From contig JAFIEV010000067.1 of the NCBI GenBank assembly GCA_020832305.1, positions 124,001 through 188,000 on the forward strand: a stretch of DNA of 64,000 nt. Direction: 5' to 3'. The position numbers were made by a program, and so were the translations under genes. How positions within the stretch are numbered: position 1 is the stretch's first letter; the number at the start of each line of letters is the position of its first letter. Shown here in pieces: positions 36,260 to 45,102 of the stretch. The notes beneath the pieces are model-generated. The model was given only the letters and a program-made list of their open reading frames with translations, did not search any database and had not been told where the DNA came from. This stretch comes from Cyclobacteriaceae bacterium (lineage in GTDB: Bacteria > Bacteroidota > Bacteroidia > Cytophagales > Cyclobacteriaceae).

Positions 36260-37783
36260 ATGCCTTCTGAACTAATAATTATTGTTGTTGCGGCCATAGT
36301 TTTGTTTGCAACTATTTCGGCGTTGGTGTCAAGATATAAAAGATGCCCTTCTGATAAAATACTCGTCGTTTATGGGAAAACAGGGGGCAGTTCAGCCAAA
36401 TGTATTCATGGTGGCGGTGCTTTTATCTGGCCAGTTATTCAGGATTTTGCTTATCTTGACCTAAAGCCTATTTCCATTGAAGCCAATCTTACCAATGCCC
36501 TTAGCCGGCAGAATATCAGGGTAGATGTACCTTGTAGGTTTACAATAGCGATATCAACGGATTCCGACAGTATGAACAATGCGGCAGAACGTCTGCTTGG
36601 GCTCCTGCCAGACCAGATTCAAGAATTGTCGAAAGATATATTGTTTGGTCAGCTGCGTTTGGTAATAGCTACTATGACCATTGAAGAAATAAATTCAGAC
36701 CGCGATAAATTTTTAGATAATATATCAAAGAATGTCGATACTGAATTGAAAAAAATTGGTCTTAAGCTCATAAACGTCAACGTAACAGATATAAAAGATG
36801 AGTCAGGTTATATTGAGGCACTCGGAAAAGAAGCCGCTGCAAAAGCCATAAATGAAGCCAAGATCAGTGTGGCGGAGCAGGAAAAAATCGGTGAAACCGG
36901 TAAAGCCCTGGCAGACCGGGAGAAAGATGTGCAAATTGCCGAGACGCATAGGGACAGGGATGTAAAAATCGCAATAACCAATAAAGACCGTGAAGTGAGT
37001 ATAGCTGAAGCCAGCAAAGATGAATCTATAGGCAAAGCTGAAGCGGCAAGGGATACACGCATCAGAACTTCAGAAGCGAATGCTATTGCTGTAAAAGGTG
37101 AAAATGAGGCAAGAATTGCCATAGCCAAGTCTGATGCCGAACGAAGGCAAAGAGAAGCAGAGTCTCTCAGACTTGCCCTGGCAGCAGAAAATGTACAACA
37201 AGCCAAAGCGCTGGAAGAATCTTATCAGGCCGAAAGAACAGCTGAGACGGCGAGATCAGAAAGAGAGCGCGCCACACAAACAGCGAATGTAATAGTACCG
37301 ACAGAAATAGCAAAACAAAAAGCCATAATCGATGCACAGGCCGAAGCAGAAAGAGTGCGGGAACAAGCAAAGGGAGAAGCTGATGCTATTTTTGCAAAAA
37401 TGGATGCAGAAGCCCGTGGTCTATACGAGATACTCACCAAACAGGCTGAAGGATATAAAGAAGTAGTCGCTGCAGCAGGAGGTGATCCTACGAAGGCATT
37501 TCAGTTATTGCTCATTGAGAAACTACCTGAATTAGTCAAAACACAGGTAGAAGCTGTAAAAAATATTAAAATTGATAAAATAACTGTTTGGGATACCGGC
37601 AATAACGGTGTGGAAAGTGGAAACTCTTCAACAGCAAATTTTGTAACCGGACTCATGCGAACCGTTCCGCCCCTCAATGACTTATTTAATATGGCAGGAC
37701 TTAACCTGCCGAGTTATTTAAAAGGAGCCCAGGATGCAGATGAAGAAATCCCAAAAAAAGAAGAAAAGAATAAGGATGCCTGA
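36260..37783 (+). CDS. Flotillin-type SPFH domain protein
   Basis: 507 residues. A single N-terminal membrane hairpin (about 4-24), an SPFH/band-7 domain (about 28-195), and a long Ala/Glu-rich coiled coil (about 200-400). The start of the coil has five 11-residue repeats. The C-terminus is predicted flexible, ending in Lys/Glu. The protein scaffolds membrane microdomains together with NfeD and is related to Bacillus YuaG/FloT. Transcribed with nfeD-like, 20 bases upstream. Confidence 0.9.
   Translation: MPSELIIIVVAAIVLFATISALVSRYKRCPSDKILVVYGKTGGSSAKCIHGGGAFIWPVIQDFAYLDLKPISIEANLTNALSRQNIRVDVPCRFTIAISTDSDSMNNAAERLLGLLPDQIQELSKDILFGQLRLVIATMTIEEINSDRDKFLDNISKNVDTELKKIGLKLINVNVTDIKDESGYIEALGKEAAAKAINEAKISVAEQEKIGETGKALADREKDVQIAETHRDRDVKIAITNKDREVSIAEASKDESIGKAEAARDTRIRTSEANAIAVKGENEARIAIAKSDAERRQREAESLRLALAAENVQQAKALEESYQAERTAETARSERERATQTANVIVPTEIAKQKAIIDAQAEAERVREQAKGEADAIFAKMDAEARGLYEILTKQAEGYKEVVAAAGGDPTKAFQLLLIEKLPELVKTQVEAVKNIKIDKITVWDTGNNGVESGNSSTANFVTGLMRTVPPLNDLFNMAGLNLPSYLKGAQDADEEIPKKEEKNKDA
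36914..37078 (+). repeat. Five tandem 11-codon (33-base) repeats in the flotillin coil
   Basis: Residues 219-273 read as DREKDVQIAET, HRDRDVKIAIT, NKDREVSIAEA, SKDESIGKAEA, ARDTRIRTSEA. The period is exactly 11 residues (hendecad coiled coil), with no gaps. Confidence 0.8.
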
Positions 37784-37799
37784 TTTATTATTCTGCCAT

Positions 37800-37830
37800 T
37801 ATGTCATACGGCCTTTTGTTTATATATTTG
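37800..37830 (+). promoter_or_regulatory. Putative promoter of the miaB operon
   Basis: TATG (37800-37803; 3 of 4 to TTTG), a 19-base spacer, TATATTTG (37823-37830; perfect). Predicted start near 37837, leader about 73 bases. Confidence 0.6.
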
Positions 37831-37909
37831 CAGCATGTTTGATGTCGGATATCCGCATATATAGCCAACACGGCCAGGAGCTGTCAAACTTATAATACAA
37901 CCAGACAAC

Positions 37910-39370
37910 ATGCAGAATCTTATAAAAGACTTAGATATACTTATTCCTGAAAAGGAATCTTGTGAGGTGGTGAAAGTATCAGAAGATACAAATACCGGAA
38001 AAAACCGCAAACTATACATAGAAAGTTATGGATGTCAGATGAATTTTTCTGACAGTGAAATTGTTTCATCTATAATGACACAGGAAGGATTTGATACTAC
38101 CTCAGATTTCAACCTGGCTGATGTAATTTTTGTAAATACCTGTTCCATTCGTGAAAAGGCTGAAGAAACTGTGCGGCACAGGCTTATGCATTTTAAAGGT
38201 CTCAAAAAGAGAAAACCCGATCTCATGGTCGGAGTTCTCGGTTGCATGGCTGAGAGATTAAAACATCAGTTATTAGAAGAAGAAAAAATTGTCGACCTGG
38301 TTGCAGGGCCTGATGCATATCGCGATTTACCCAATCTAGTCCGACAGGTAGACGATGGCTCAAGGGCCATTAATACTTTTTTGTCAAGGGAAGAAACTTA
38401 TGCTGATATCAGTCCTGTAAGACTTAATTCCAATGGAATTACAGCCTTTATCTCGATAATGCGTGGATGCGACAATATGTGTTCTTTTTGTGTAGTCCCC
38501 TTTACACGAGGTCGTGAACGCAGCCGCGATCCTCATTCCATTATTGCAGAAGCCAGAGATTTATTTGATAAAGGCTACAGGGAAGTAACCCTGCTCGGAC
38601 AAAATGTAGATTCCTATAAATGGTCCCCCAATCCTGAATTGAAGGGAAAAGCACAAATTGAGAAAGCAGGTGATGCTGATATTGTAAACTTCTCCATGCT
38701 CCTGGAGAGGGTAGCACAGGTGCATCCCGAATTGCGCATACGGTTTTCCACCTCTCATCCCAAAGACATTACGGATGATGTGCTTTATACAATGAAAAAG
38801 TACGACAATATATGTAAAAATATTCACCTGCCCGCCCAAAGTGGAAATAGCAGGGTACTGGACTTAATGAACCGCACTTATACGCGGGAATGGTACATAG
38901 ACAGAGTGGATGCCATTCGAAGAATTCTCGGAACTGATTGTGGAATTACTACAGATATGATTGCTGGCTTCTGCACAGAAACTGAAGAAGAGCACCAGGA
39001 AACCCTGAGCCTGATGGATTATGTTAGGTATGATTTTGCATTTATGTTTTATTACTCAGAACGACCAGGCACACCAGCGGCCAAAAAACTCAAAGACGAT
39101 GTGCCCTTGGAAGTTAAAAAAAGACGTTTACAGGAAATTATAGAAAAACAAAGCCTTCTTTCTCTGGAACGGAACAAACACGACATTGGAAAGGTGTACC
39201 GGGTCCTGATCGAAGGTTATTCCAAACGATCTAAAGAACATTTGCAGGGTAGAAATTCGGCCAATAAAGTTATCATATTCCCGGCAGGCAACCTTAAACC
39301 AGGCGCTTATGTCGACGTATATGTTAAAGAGTGCACTCCGGCTACCTTATTTGGTGAAGTAGTACTTTAA
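37910..39370 (+). CDS. miaB: tRNA-2-methylthio-N6-dimethylallyladenosine synthase (MiaB)
   Basis: 486 residues. MiaB adds the methylthio group at C2 of i6A37 in tRNAs reading UNN codons. The N-terminal UPF0004 domain has [21 protein letters not shown] and LGCMAERL (three cysteines for the second cluster). The radical-SAM CxxxCxxC is in [11 protein letters not shown]-terminal TRAM domain follows. About 38 residues precede the usual start ([16 protein letters not shown]), probably a disordered extension. It is the first gene of a five-gene cluster. Confidence 0.95.
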   Translation: MQNLIKDLDILIPEKESCEVVKVSEDTNTGKNRKLYIESYGCQMNFSDSEIVSSIMTQEGFDTTSDFNLADVIFVNTCSIREKAEETVRHRLMHFKGLKKRKPDLMVGVLGCMAERLKHQLLEEEKIVDLVAGPDAYRDLPNLVRQVDDGSRAINTFLSREETYADISPVRLNSNGITAFISIMRGCDNMCSFCVVPFTRGRERSRDPHSIIAEARDLFDKGYREVTLLGQNVDSYKWSPNPELKGKAQIEKAGDADIVNFSMLLERVAQVHPELRIRFSTSHPKDITDDVLYTMKKYDNICKNIHLPAQSGNSRVLDLMNRTYTREWYIDRVDAIRRILGTDCGITTDMIAGFCTETEEEHQETLSLMDYVRYDFAFMFYYSERPGTPAAKKLKDDVPLEVKKRRLQEIIEKQSLLSLERNKHDIGKVYRVLIEGYSKRSKEHLQGRNSANKVIIFPAGNLKPGAYVDVYVKECTPATLFGEVVL

Positions 39371-39381
39371 ACAAAACTGAC

Positions 39382-40644
39382 TTGCAGGAAACAGAAATAA
39401 ACAGCGTTAAACTCAGGTTTGGCATTATAGGTAATTCACCTGCCTTAAGCCATGCCATTCAGGTAGCCATACAGGTGGCGCCTACCGATATGACCGTACT
39501 GATTACAGGTGAAAGTGGAAGCGGAAAGGAATCGTTTTCAAAAATTATACACCATCTAAGTACCCGTAAACACGGAAAATTTATTGCCATAAACTGTGGT
39601 GCTATTCCTGAAGGAACCATCGATTCAGAACTTTTCGGTCATGAAAGAGGTAGTTTTACAGGTGCTCATGAAGCCAGAAAGGGTTATTTTGAAGTAACAG
39701 ATGGAGGGACTATATTCCTCGATGAAATTGGTGAGATGCCTCTGGCAACACAGGCTCGTCTATTGCGTGTACTCGAAAACGGCGAGTTTATAAAGGTTGG
39801 CTCTTCAAAAGTACAAAAGACAAATGTACGCGTAGTTGCTGCAACCAATGTAAACCTTCTGGAATCAGTACAAAAAGGACTTTTCAGACAAGATCTGTAT
39901 TACCGTTTGAATACAGTACCTATTTACGTTCCCTCACTTAGGGAAAGGGGCAGTGATATAGAACTTCTTTTTAGAAAATTTGCTACAGATTTTGCAGAAA
40001 AATATAAAGTAAAGCCTATAAAACTGACCGAAGAAGCAAAAATTAATATTGCCAAATTCAGATTTCCGGGAAACATCAGACAATTAAAAAATCTGGTTGA
40101 ACAAATTTCTGTACTTGAAATGACCCGGGAAATAAATACTGAAATACTCAGGAAATATATGCCTGCAGAAACCAGTTATCTTCCGGCTTTATATGCCGGC
40201 CAACAGGAAGCAGACAAAGGACTTTCTGAAAGGGACTTACTGTACAAAATACTTTTCGATATGCGAAAAGACATGAACGATTTAAAAAAAGTTGTCCACG
40301 ATGCAGTAAAAAATAATAAATTTGATACAAGTGTAATGGACCGGCACGAAGCGTTTTTTAATGATGAAGAATTTCACGAACCTTACCCCCGCGATGCCAA
40401 AACTTTCATGATCGATCACAAAGAAGATCATGATAATGAGGCTTATGACGATGTAGAAGAAATACAGGATGTGAGCCATGAGGTAGATGCTGATGAATCA
40501 TTATCTCTGGAAAAGAAAGAAAAAGAAATGATTTTAAAAGCGCTGAGAAAAAATAATAATAAAAGAAAATATGCCGCCCAGGATCTAGGCATCTCTGAGA
40601 GAACTTTATACAGAAAGATCAAACAATATGAAATTGAGGAATAA
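39382..40644 (+). CDS. Sigma-54 dependent AAA+ transcription activator without receiver domain
   Basis: 420 residues from a TTG start; the first ATG lies inside the AAA+ domain, so TTG is required. The AAA+ domain starts almost at once (FGIIGNSPALSHAIQVAIQVAP), with Walker A GESGSGKE, the sigma-54 contact loop GSFTGA (canonical GAFTGA with Ala to Ser), and FLDEIGEMP. From about 265 there is a long variable, acidic linker, then a Fis-type helix-turn-helix at the C-terminus (KYAAQDLGISERTLYRKIKQYEI). No receiver or GAF domain is present, so control must come from elsewhere or from expression. Its stop overlaps lptE by 17 bases. Confidence 0.9.
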   Translation: MQETEINSVKLRFGIIGNSPALSHAIQVAIQVAPTDMTVLITGESGSGKESFSKIIHHLSTRKHGKFIAINCGAIPEGTIDSELFGHERGSFTGAHEARKGYFEVTDGGTIFLDEIGEMPLATQARLLRVLENGEFIKVGSSKVQKTNVRVVAATNVNLLESVQKGLFRQDLYYRLNTVPIYVPSLRERGSDIELLFRKFATDFAEKYKVKPIKLTEEAKINIAKFRFPGNIRQLKNLVEQISVLEMTREINTEILRKYMPAETSYLPALYAGQQEADKGLSERDLLYKILFDMRKDMNDLKKVVHDAVKNNKFDTSVMDRHEAFFNDEEFHEPYPRDAKTFMIDHKEDHDNEAYDDVEEIQDVSHEVDADESLSLEKKEKEMILKALRKNNNKRKYAAQDLGISERTLYRKIKQYEIEE

Positions 40645-41164
40645 TATTATCGCATACCTGTATTTGGCTATAATACCATTATATGGCTGTGGGGTATATT
40701 CTTTTACAGGTGCCTCCATTGCTCCAGAGATAAAAACAATTTCAATTGATACTTTCTTTGATGAAATTGGTTCTGGTCCTCCAAACCTGAGTCAGGTTTT
40801 TACTGAAAAAATCAAGGATTATTTCCAGCAAAATACCAATTTATCATTGGTTGAATTTGACGGCGACCTGCAATTGGAAGGTGCCATTGTACGGTATGAT
40901 CTGGCTCCACTTGCACCGGCTGCAGGGGGCAACCAAAATATACCGGGTGCGGATGTGGCTGGCTTGCAAAGACTTACCATTACCGTAAAGGCAACATACG
41001 TAAATAATTTTGACGATGAATTTAATTTTGATCAAAGTTTTTCATTTTACGACGATTATAACCCCAGCTCGACTACACTTGCCGCTGTGGAAGATCAATT
41101 GGTCGATGTAATATTTGATCAAATCATCGTAGATATTTTTAATGCCTCTGTAGCGAATTGGTAA
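40628..41164 (+). CDS. lptE: LPS-assembly lipoprotein LptE-like
   Basis: 178 residues. Lipobox LYGC with Cys21, followed by GVYSFTGASIAPEIKTISIDTF. This start of the mature protein, with the later LTITVKATYVNNFDDEF, is the Bacteroidota LptE pattern. LptE plugs the LptD barrel and helps place LPS in the outer leaflet. The gene overlaps the sigma-54 activator by 17 bases and is followed by a TPR-like gene and secG, a conserved Bacteroidota order. Confidence 0.8.
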   Translation: MKLRNNIIAYLYLAIIPLYGCGVYSFTGASIAPEIKTISIDTFFDEIGSGPPNLSQVFTEKIKDYFQQNTNLSLVEFDGDLQLEGAIVRYDLAPLAPAAGGNQNIPGADVAGLQRLTITVKATYVNNFDDEFNFDQSFSFYDDYNPSSTTLAAVEDQLVDVIFDQIIVDIFNASVANW

Positions 41165-41200
41165 AATATGCCTTAAATATTACATTCAAAATGAGCAATC

Positions 41201-42055
41201 GTGGAAACCAGTAAATTAAACCACCTTCTCACATTTCCCATTTCTGCCACAAAGGCTGACATGGAAGAACTGCAAGAATTATCGAATCAAGATGTTTATG
41301 CACAATTTTTGCACATTCTCGTCGCAAAAATCGGAGCCCTGCAAAATGTATCTTCGAAATCTGCCCTAATCACCAGGGCGGCTGTCTATAGTGCAAACCG
41401 GGCCGTACTCAAAGACCTTATTACCCGAAGTGATTACTGGCCTGCACCAAATAAAACCTTATCTAAATATAGCGCTTTAACCCAGCCCAGAAAAATTGAC
41501 GATCAAAAGCCAAAAAATACAAGCACCTCCGATGAACTTTACCAGGAAGTATTTAAAAATCTTGAGAAATTAAAATCCCTCCGGCAACAATTTGCCTATC
41601 TCGAGGAAAAAAAAGCTCATCAGGGGATAGAAGTTTCGATAGAACAAAATGTAAAACCACAGTCCGGAGATGATAAAAGTACAGAAAATATCACCGGAGA
41701 GGATGATAAAAGCGTAGATGAAATACTGGATCAGATTACGCAAAAGGCCGAACTTCCTCCCAAAGATGAAAGAAAGAAACAGCAACTTGATATCATTAAT
41801 AATTTTATCAACAATATGCCCGACTTTTCCAGTCGTAAAAGGTCTATTGACGAAGCACAGGATGAAGAAAATACAGATTTATCTGAAAACAGCGCCGCCT
41901 TTAATGATGATATCATTTCTGAAAATCTGGCATTGATATTTCTCAAACAAGGTAAAAAAGATAAAGCTATTGACATTTATCGAAAATTAATTTGGAAATA
42001 TCCCGACAAAAAGCCGTACTTTGTAGCCCGAATTGAAGCGCTAAAAGAAAATTAA
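41201..42055 (+). CDS. TPR-like hypothetical protein of the lptE-secG cluster
   Basis: 284 residues from a GTG start; the ATG at 41191 is out of frame and meets a stop after seven codons. Mostly helical and charged, with a central Asp/Glu/Lys-rich part. The C-terminal 35 residues (LALIFLKQGKKDKAIDIYRKLIWKYPDK) form a TPR-like helix pair. I do not recognise a function. Its constant place between lptE and secG in Bacteroidota suggests an envelope role, but this is inference. Confidence 0.75.
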   Translation: METSKLNHLLTFPISATKADMEELQELSNQDVYAQFLHILVAKIGALQNVSSKSALITRAAVYSANRAVLKDLITRSDYWPAPNKTLSKYSALTQPRKIDDQKPKNTSTSDELYQEVFKNLEKLKSLRQQFAYLEEKKAHQGIEVSIEQNVKPQSGDDKSTENITGEDDKSVDEILDQITQKAELPPKDERKKQQLDIINNFINNMPDFSSRKRSIDEAQDEENTDLSENSAAFNDDIISENLALIFLKQGKKDKAIDIYRKLIWKYPDKKPYFVARIEALKEN

Positions 42056-42056
42056 C

Positions 42057-42437
42057 ATGTTTACATTATTTATAACCCTGATTATCATTGCTGCCTTATT
42101 ACTCATTCTGGTAGTTTTAGCCCAAAACCCTAAAGGAGGCGGGCTGTCAAGCCAATTTGGAGGCAGTGCTTCCAGCCAAATTATGGGTGTAAAAAGGACC
42201 AGTGATTTGCTGGAAAAACTCACCTGGGGTCTTGCTATTTTTATTCTTGTCTTTTCCCTCGGTATTAATTTTTTCATTGGAAATGAACAGGGTACTGGTA
42301 TGCCTGTGAGCCCAAACATTGAAAGAGCTCAGGACCGTGCAATTATGCCAGGTACCTCCACCATACCTTTTGATGCCGAGAATCAGGGAGAAGGAACTTC
42401 TGAAGAAGGGGAGTTTTTCTTTGAAGAAGAAAATTAA
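42057..42437 (+). CDS. secG: Preprotein translocase subunit SecG
   Basis: 126 residues. Two membrane helices (about 3-23 and 53-74) around the conserved loop QNPKGGGLSSQFGGS; the C-terminal acidic tail (about 50 residues) is longer than in E. coli SecG. SecG is the small stabilising subunit of SecYEG. It starts 1 base after the preceding gene's stop, so translation is coupled. A 22-bp terminator follows after about 90 bases. Confidence 0.93.
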   Translation: MFTLFITLIIIAALLLILVVLAQNPKGGGLSSQFGGSASSQIMGVKRTSDLLEKLTWGLAIFILVFSLGINFFIGNEQGTGMPVSPNIERAQDRAIMPGTSTIPFDAENQGEGTSEEGEFFFEEEN

Positions 42438-42530
42438 CAGCCTGCTGCATCCGGCAATTTTAATTATAAGGCATTAAAGTCTTCCAAACCCTGAGCGTGC
42501 ATCTGCTCAGGATCATAGACTGATTATTTA

Positions 42531-42580
42531 AAAAAGCCTGTCTGTTCAAAACGATTTGTTTTGAACAGACAGGCTTTTTT
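42531..42580 (+). terminator. Very long perfect terminator hairpin after secG
   Basis: A 22-bp perfect stem (42531-42552 with 42558-42579), 5-base loop GATTT, ending in TTTTTT. Stronger than any other terminator in the window. A small extra hairpin (CTGAGC/GCTCAG) lies at 42491-42510. Confidence 0.95.
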
Positions 42581-42642
42581 ATAGTCTTGAGATTTTGTTG
42601 ACATAAAAATAAGATAAACAATGATTTCAAAAAATATTTTAC

Positions 42643-42650
42643 TAATTTTG
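42643..42650 (+). promoter_or_regulatory. Putative -7 element of rpsA
   Basis: TAATTTTG, perfect TAnnTTTG; AATG 19 bases upstream is only a half match to TTTG. A transcript would start near 42657 and include a leader of about 107 bases. Confidence 0.55.
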
Positions 42651-42654
42651 CAAT

Positions 42655-42736
42655 CCGTTTGAGTAAACGGACCCTGTCATATTTTACAGGGCTTTTAATA
42701 ACAAAAAATCAGCAGTTATGGCTCCGCTAACTGTTG
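42655..42736 (+). promoter_or_regulatory. Three-hairpin leader of rpsA
   Basis: Hairpin 1 CCGTTT/AAACGG (loop GAGT, 42655-42670); hairpin 2 CCCTGT/ACAGGG (42672-42691) followed by CTTTTAA; hairpin 3 CAGCAGTTA/TAACTGTTG (42710-42736, one G-U pair). The predicted start near 42657 may cut hairpin 1. S1 in E. coli represses its own translation through leader hairpins; this could be a counterpart. Confidence 0.5.
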
Positions 42737-42763
42737 AGTAATCAGGGAGCACATTTCAGTATT

Positions 42764-44701
42764 ATGAGTAACACTCAGGAATTTAATTGGGACACAACCC
42801 TTGCCAAAGGATTTGGCGAAAACTACTCCCAGGAAGAAAGAGCTCGAATGGAAAAGCTCTATGAAGACACCCTAACCACCGTACAGGAAAAAGAAGTTGT
42901 AACCGGAACTGTTGTGGGAATCAACGACAGAGATGTGATTCTAAACATCGGTTTCAAGTCAGACGGATTGGTGCCTGCCAACGAATTTCGCGATAAACCT
43001 GATCTTAAAATTGGCGATAAAGTAGAAGTATTCGTTGAAGAACAGGAAAATTCCAACGGACAACTGGTGTTGTCAAGAAGAAAGGCGAAAATTGTTAAGG
43101 CATGGGAAAATATCCAGAATGCCCTTGACAATGATGAAGTTATAGAAGGCTTTGTAAAGCGCCGTACCAAAGGTGGTTTGATCGTTGATATCTACGGTGT
43201 AGAAGCTTTCTTACCAGGATCACAAATCGATGTAAAACCAATCAGGGACTTCGATGTATTTGTGAATAAAAAGATGGAAGTTAAGGTTGTAAAAATCAAC
43301 TATACCAACGACAACGTAGTTGTATCACACAAAGTACTTATTGAAAAAGACCTCGAAAAGCAAAAAGCTGAAATCCTGAACAACCTCGAAAAAGGTCAGG
43401 TACTTGAGGGCGTAATCAAAAATATGACCAACTTCGGTGTATTCATCGATCTTGGAGGTGTAGATGGATTACTTCATATTACAGACATATCCTGGGGTCG
43501 CATAAACCATCCGGAAGAAGTCCTTAACTTAGATGAGAAAGTCAATGTGGTGGTACTTGACTTTGATGACGAGAAAAAGAGAATTTCTCTAGGCATGAAG
43601 CAGCTTACTTCCCACCCATGGGATTCACTAGACGCCGAGATACAAATTGGCTCGAAGGTTAAAGGAAAAATTGTTAACGTAGCCGATTATGGAGCTTTCC
43701 TTGAAATTCTACCTGGTGTAGAAGGACTGATTCACGTATCTGAAATGTCATGGTCTCAACACCTTAGAAACCCACAGGATTTTATCAACATCGGCGATGA
43801 ACTGCAGGCAGTAGTACTCACCCTCGACAGGGATGAAAGAAAAATGTCACTGGGCATTAAGCAGCTTACAGAAGATCCATGGACGAAACAAGACCTACTG
43901 GTACGTTATGCCATCGGAACCAAGCATAAAGGCATCGTACGTAATCTTACAAACTTCGGTTTATTTATTGAACTGGAAGAGGGAATCGATGGTTTGGTAC
44001 ACGTTTCTGATTTGAGCTGGACTAAAAAAATAAAGCACCCTTCTGAATTTGTAAAAGTTGGTGAGGAACTTGAAGTGCAGGTTCTGGAACTTGATGTAGA
44101 TAACAGAAGACTTGCGCTTGGTCATAAACAACTGGAGGAGAATCCATGGGATACTTTCGAAACTATTTTCACCAAAGGCTCAGTTCATAAATGCAATATC
44201 CTCAGCAAAAATGACAAGGGTGCAGTCCTTGAATTACCTTATGGCATAGAAGGCTTTGCAACCACCAAGAATCTTGTCAAAGAAGATGGCAGCTCTGCTG
44301 AAGCCGGAGAATCACATGATTTCAGAGTGATTGAATTCTCTAAAGAAGACAAGCGTATTGTTATGTCTCATACTGCTGTTTTTGCAGAGCCCGAAAGGCC
44401 CAAAACTACAAGTACTGCCGCAGGTAAGAAAAAGAGTGGTGGTAAGTCTGCGGTGAGCAAAATCAATCAGGAAGTTGAAAAAGACACCCTTGGTGATCTC
44501 GAAGCTCTATCGAGTTTGAAAGAACAGATGGAAGAAGATATCAAAAAAGAGAGTGTCAAAAAAGCAAAAGCGAAAAGCGAACCTGAAGTTACGGCTAAGG
44601 CGACTGCGCAAGAACCTGAAAGCAAGGCACCAGAAGCTTCTGAAAAAGAAGAAGATGCACCCGCTGCAGGTGATGAAGAAGAAACAAAAGACAAGGAATA
44701 A
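42764..44701 (+). CDS. rpsA: 30S ribosomal protein S1
   Basis: 645 residues from the ATG at 42764; an in-frame TTG at 42734 lies in leader hairpin 3 and is rejected. Six S1 RNA-binding repeats follow one another from about residue 40 to 540 (for example VTGTVVGINDRDVILNIGFKSDG, ITDISWGRINHPEE, VSDLSWTKKIKHP). The last 100 residues are a Lys/Glu/Ala-rich disordered tail. S1 binds mRNA at the 30S platform. In Bacteroidota, where Shine-Dalgarno use is weak, it is thought to matter for start-site selection on A/T-rich leaders. Confidence 0.96.
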   Translation: MSNTQEFNWDTTLAKGFGENYSQEERARMEKLYEDTLTTVQEKEVVTGTVVGINDRDVILNIGFKSDGLVPANEFRDKPDLKIGDKVEVFVEEQENSNGQLVLSRRKAKIVKAWENIQNALDNDEVIEGFVKRRTKGGLIVDIYGVEAFLPGSQIDVKPIRDFDVFVNKKMEVKVVKINYTNDNVVVSHKVLIEKDLEKQKAEILNNLEKGQVLEGVIKNMTNFGVFIDLGGVDGLLHITDISWGRINHPEEVLNLDEKVNVVVLDFDDEKKRISLGMKQLTSHPWDSLDAEIQIGSKVKGKIVNVADYGAFLEILPGVEGLIHVSEMSWSQHLRNPQDFINIGDELQAVVLTLDRDERKMSLGIKQLTEDPWTKQDLLVRYAIGTKHKGIVRNLTNFGLFIELEEGIDGLVHVSDLSWTKKIKHPSEFVKVGEELEVQVLELDVDNRRLALGHKQLEENPWDTFETIFTKGSVHKCNILSKNDKGAVLELPYGIEGFATTKNLVKEDGSSAEAGESHDFRVIEFSKEDKRIVMSHTAVFAEPERPKTTSTAAGKKKSGGKSAVSKINQEVEKDTLGDLEALSSLKEQMEEDIKKESVKKAKAKSEPEVTAKATAQEPESKAPEASEKEEDAPAAGDEEETKDKE

Positions 44702-44734
44702 TTCATTCCAGACTTTTTTCTAAATAATTTATTC

Positions 44735-44780
44735 AAAACCTCTGTCAGCCTCTCCAAGGCAGTCAGAGGTTTTGTTTTTT
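44735..44780 (+). terminator. Terminator after rpsA
   Basis: AAAACCTCTG (44735-44744) pairs with CAGAGGTTTT (44764-44773), with an inner GCC/GGC stem, then GTTTTTTT. Confidence 0.88.
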
Positions 44781-44847
44781 TTCAATGCCAGTTAAATTTT
44801 CCTAATTTCCGGGAATAAATATCCCATTCAAAAAAATTATCGGCAAT

Positions 44848-45066
44848 AAAAAAACAGACTGCCCGGTAAAGACAGCCTGCTCTTTATGTAATTAAAATTT
44901 TAGGTACAACGTTTCCCTTATGGCTTTTGGCGGTTTTAGAATCACTTCCTATGCACCCGAACCATACTTGACTAAGAGTAGTTAAACTTGGTTTTGGCGA
45001 TTCATCCGCTATAAGCGTTGTGCTTATTGAATTCTTTAAACACCTAAATCCTTCTGTAAAAGAAGC
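44848..45066 (-). ncRNA. Candidate structured non-coding RNA, long irregular hairpin with terminator (6S-like?)
   Basis: On the minus strand, six nested helices in a row make one long hairpin (45048 to 44899): TTTAGGT/ACCTAAA, ACAACG/CGTTGT, CTTAT/ATAAG, GCGG/CCGC, GAATC/GATTC, AACC/GGTT. A 20-nt one-sided bubble lies between the first two. A small hairpin CTTCT/AGAAG precedes it. A 10-bp terminator stem (44880-44854) followed by seven T ends the transcript at about 44848. The one-sided bubble in a long hairpin recalls 6S RNA, but I cannot confirm the class. It could also be the 3' UTR of the 111-residue gene at 45103. No strong promoter was found for it. Confidence 0.45.
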
Positions 45067-45102
45067 CTGATTACACGTTTATTGGTTGAATAGTTGAACA
45101 AT

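Noticed and set aside
42734-42763. TTG start of S1 thirty bases upstream of the ATG
   Set aside because: It lies in a predicted leader hairpin and adds ten residues not typical of S1.
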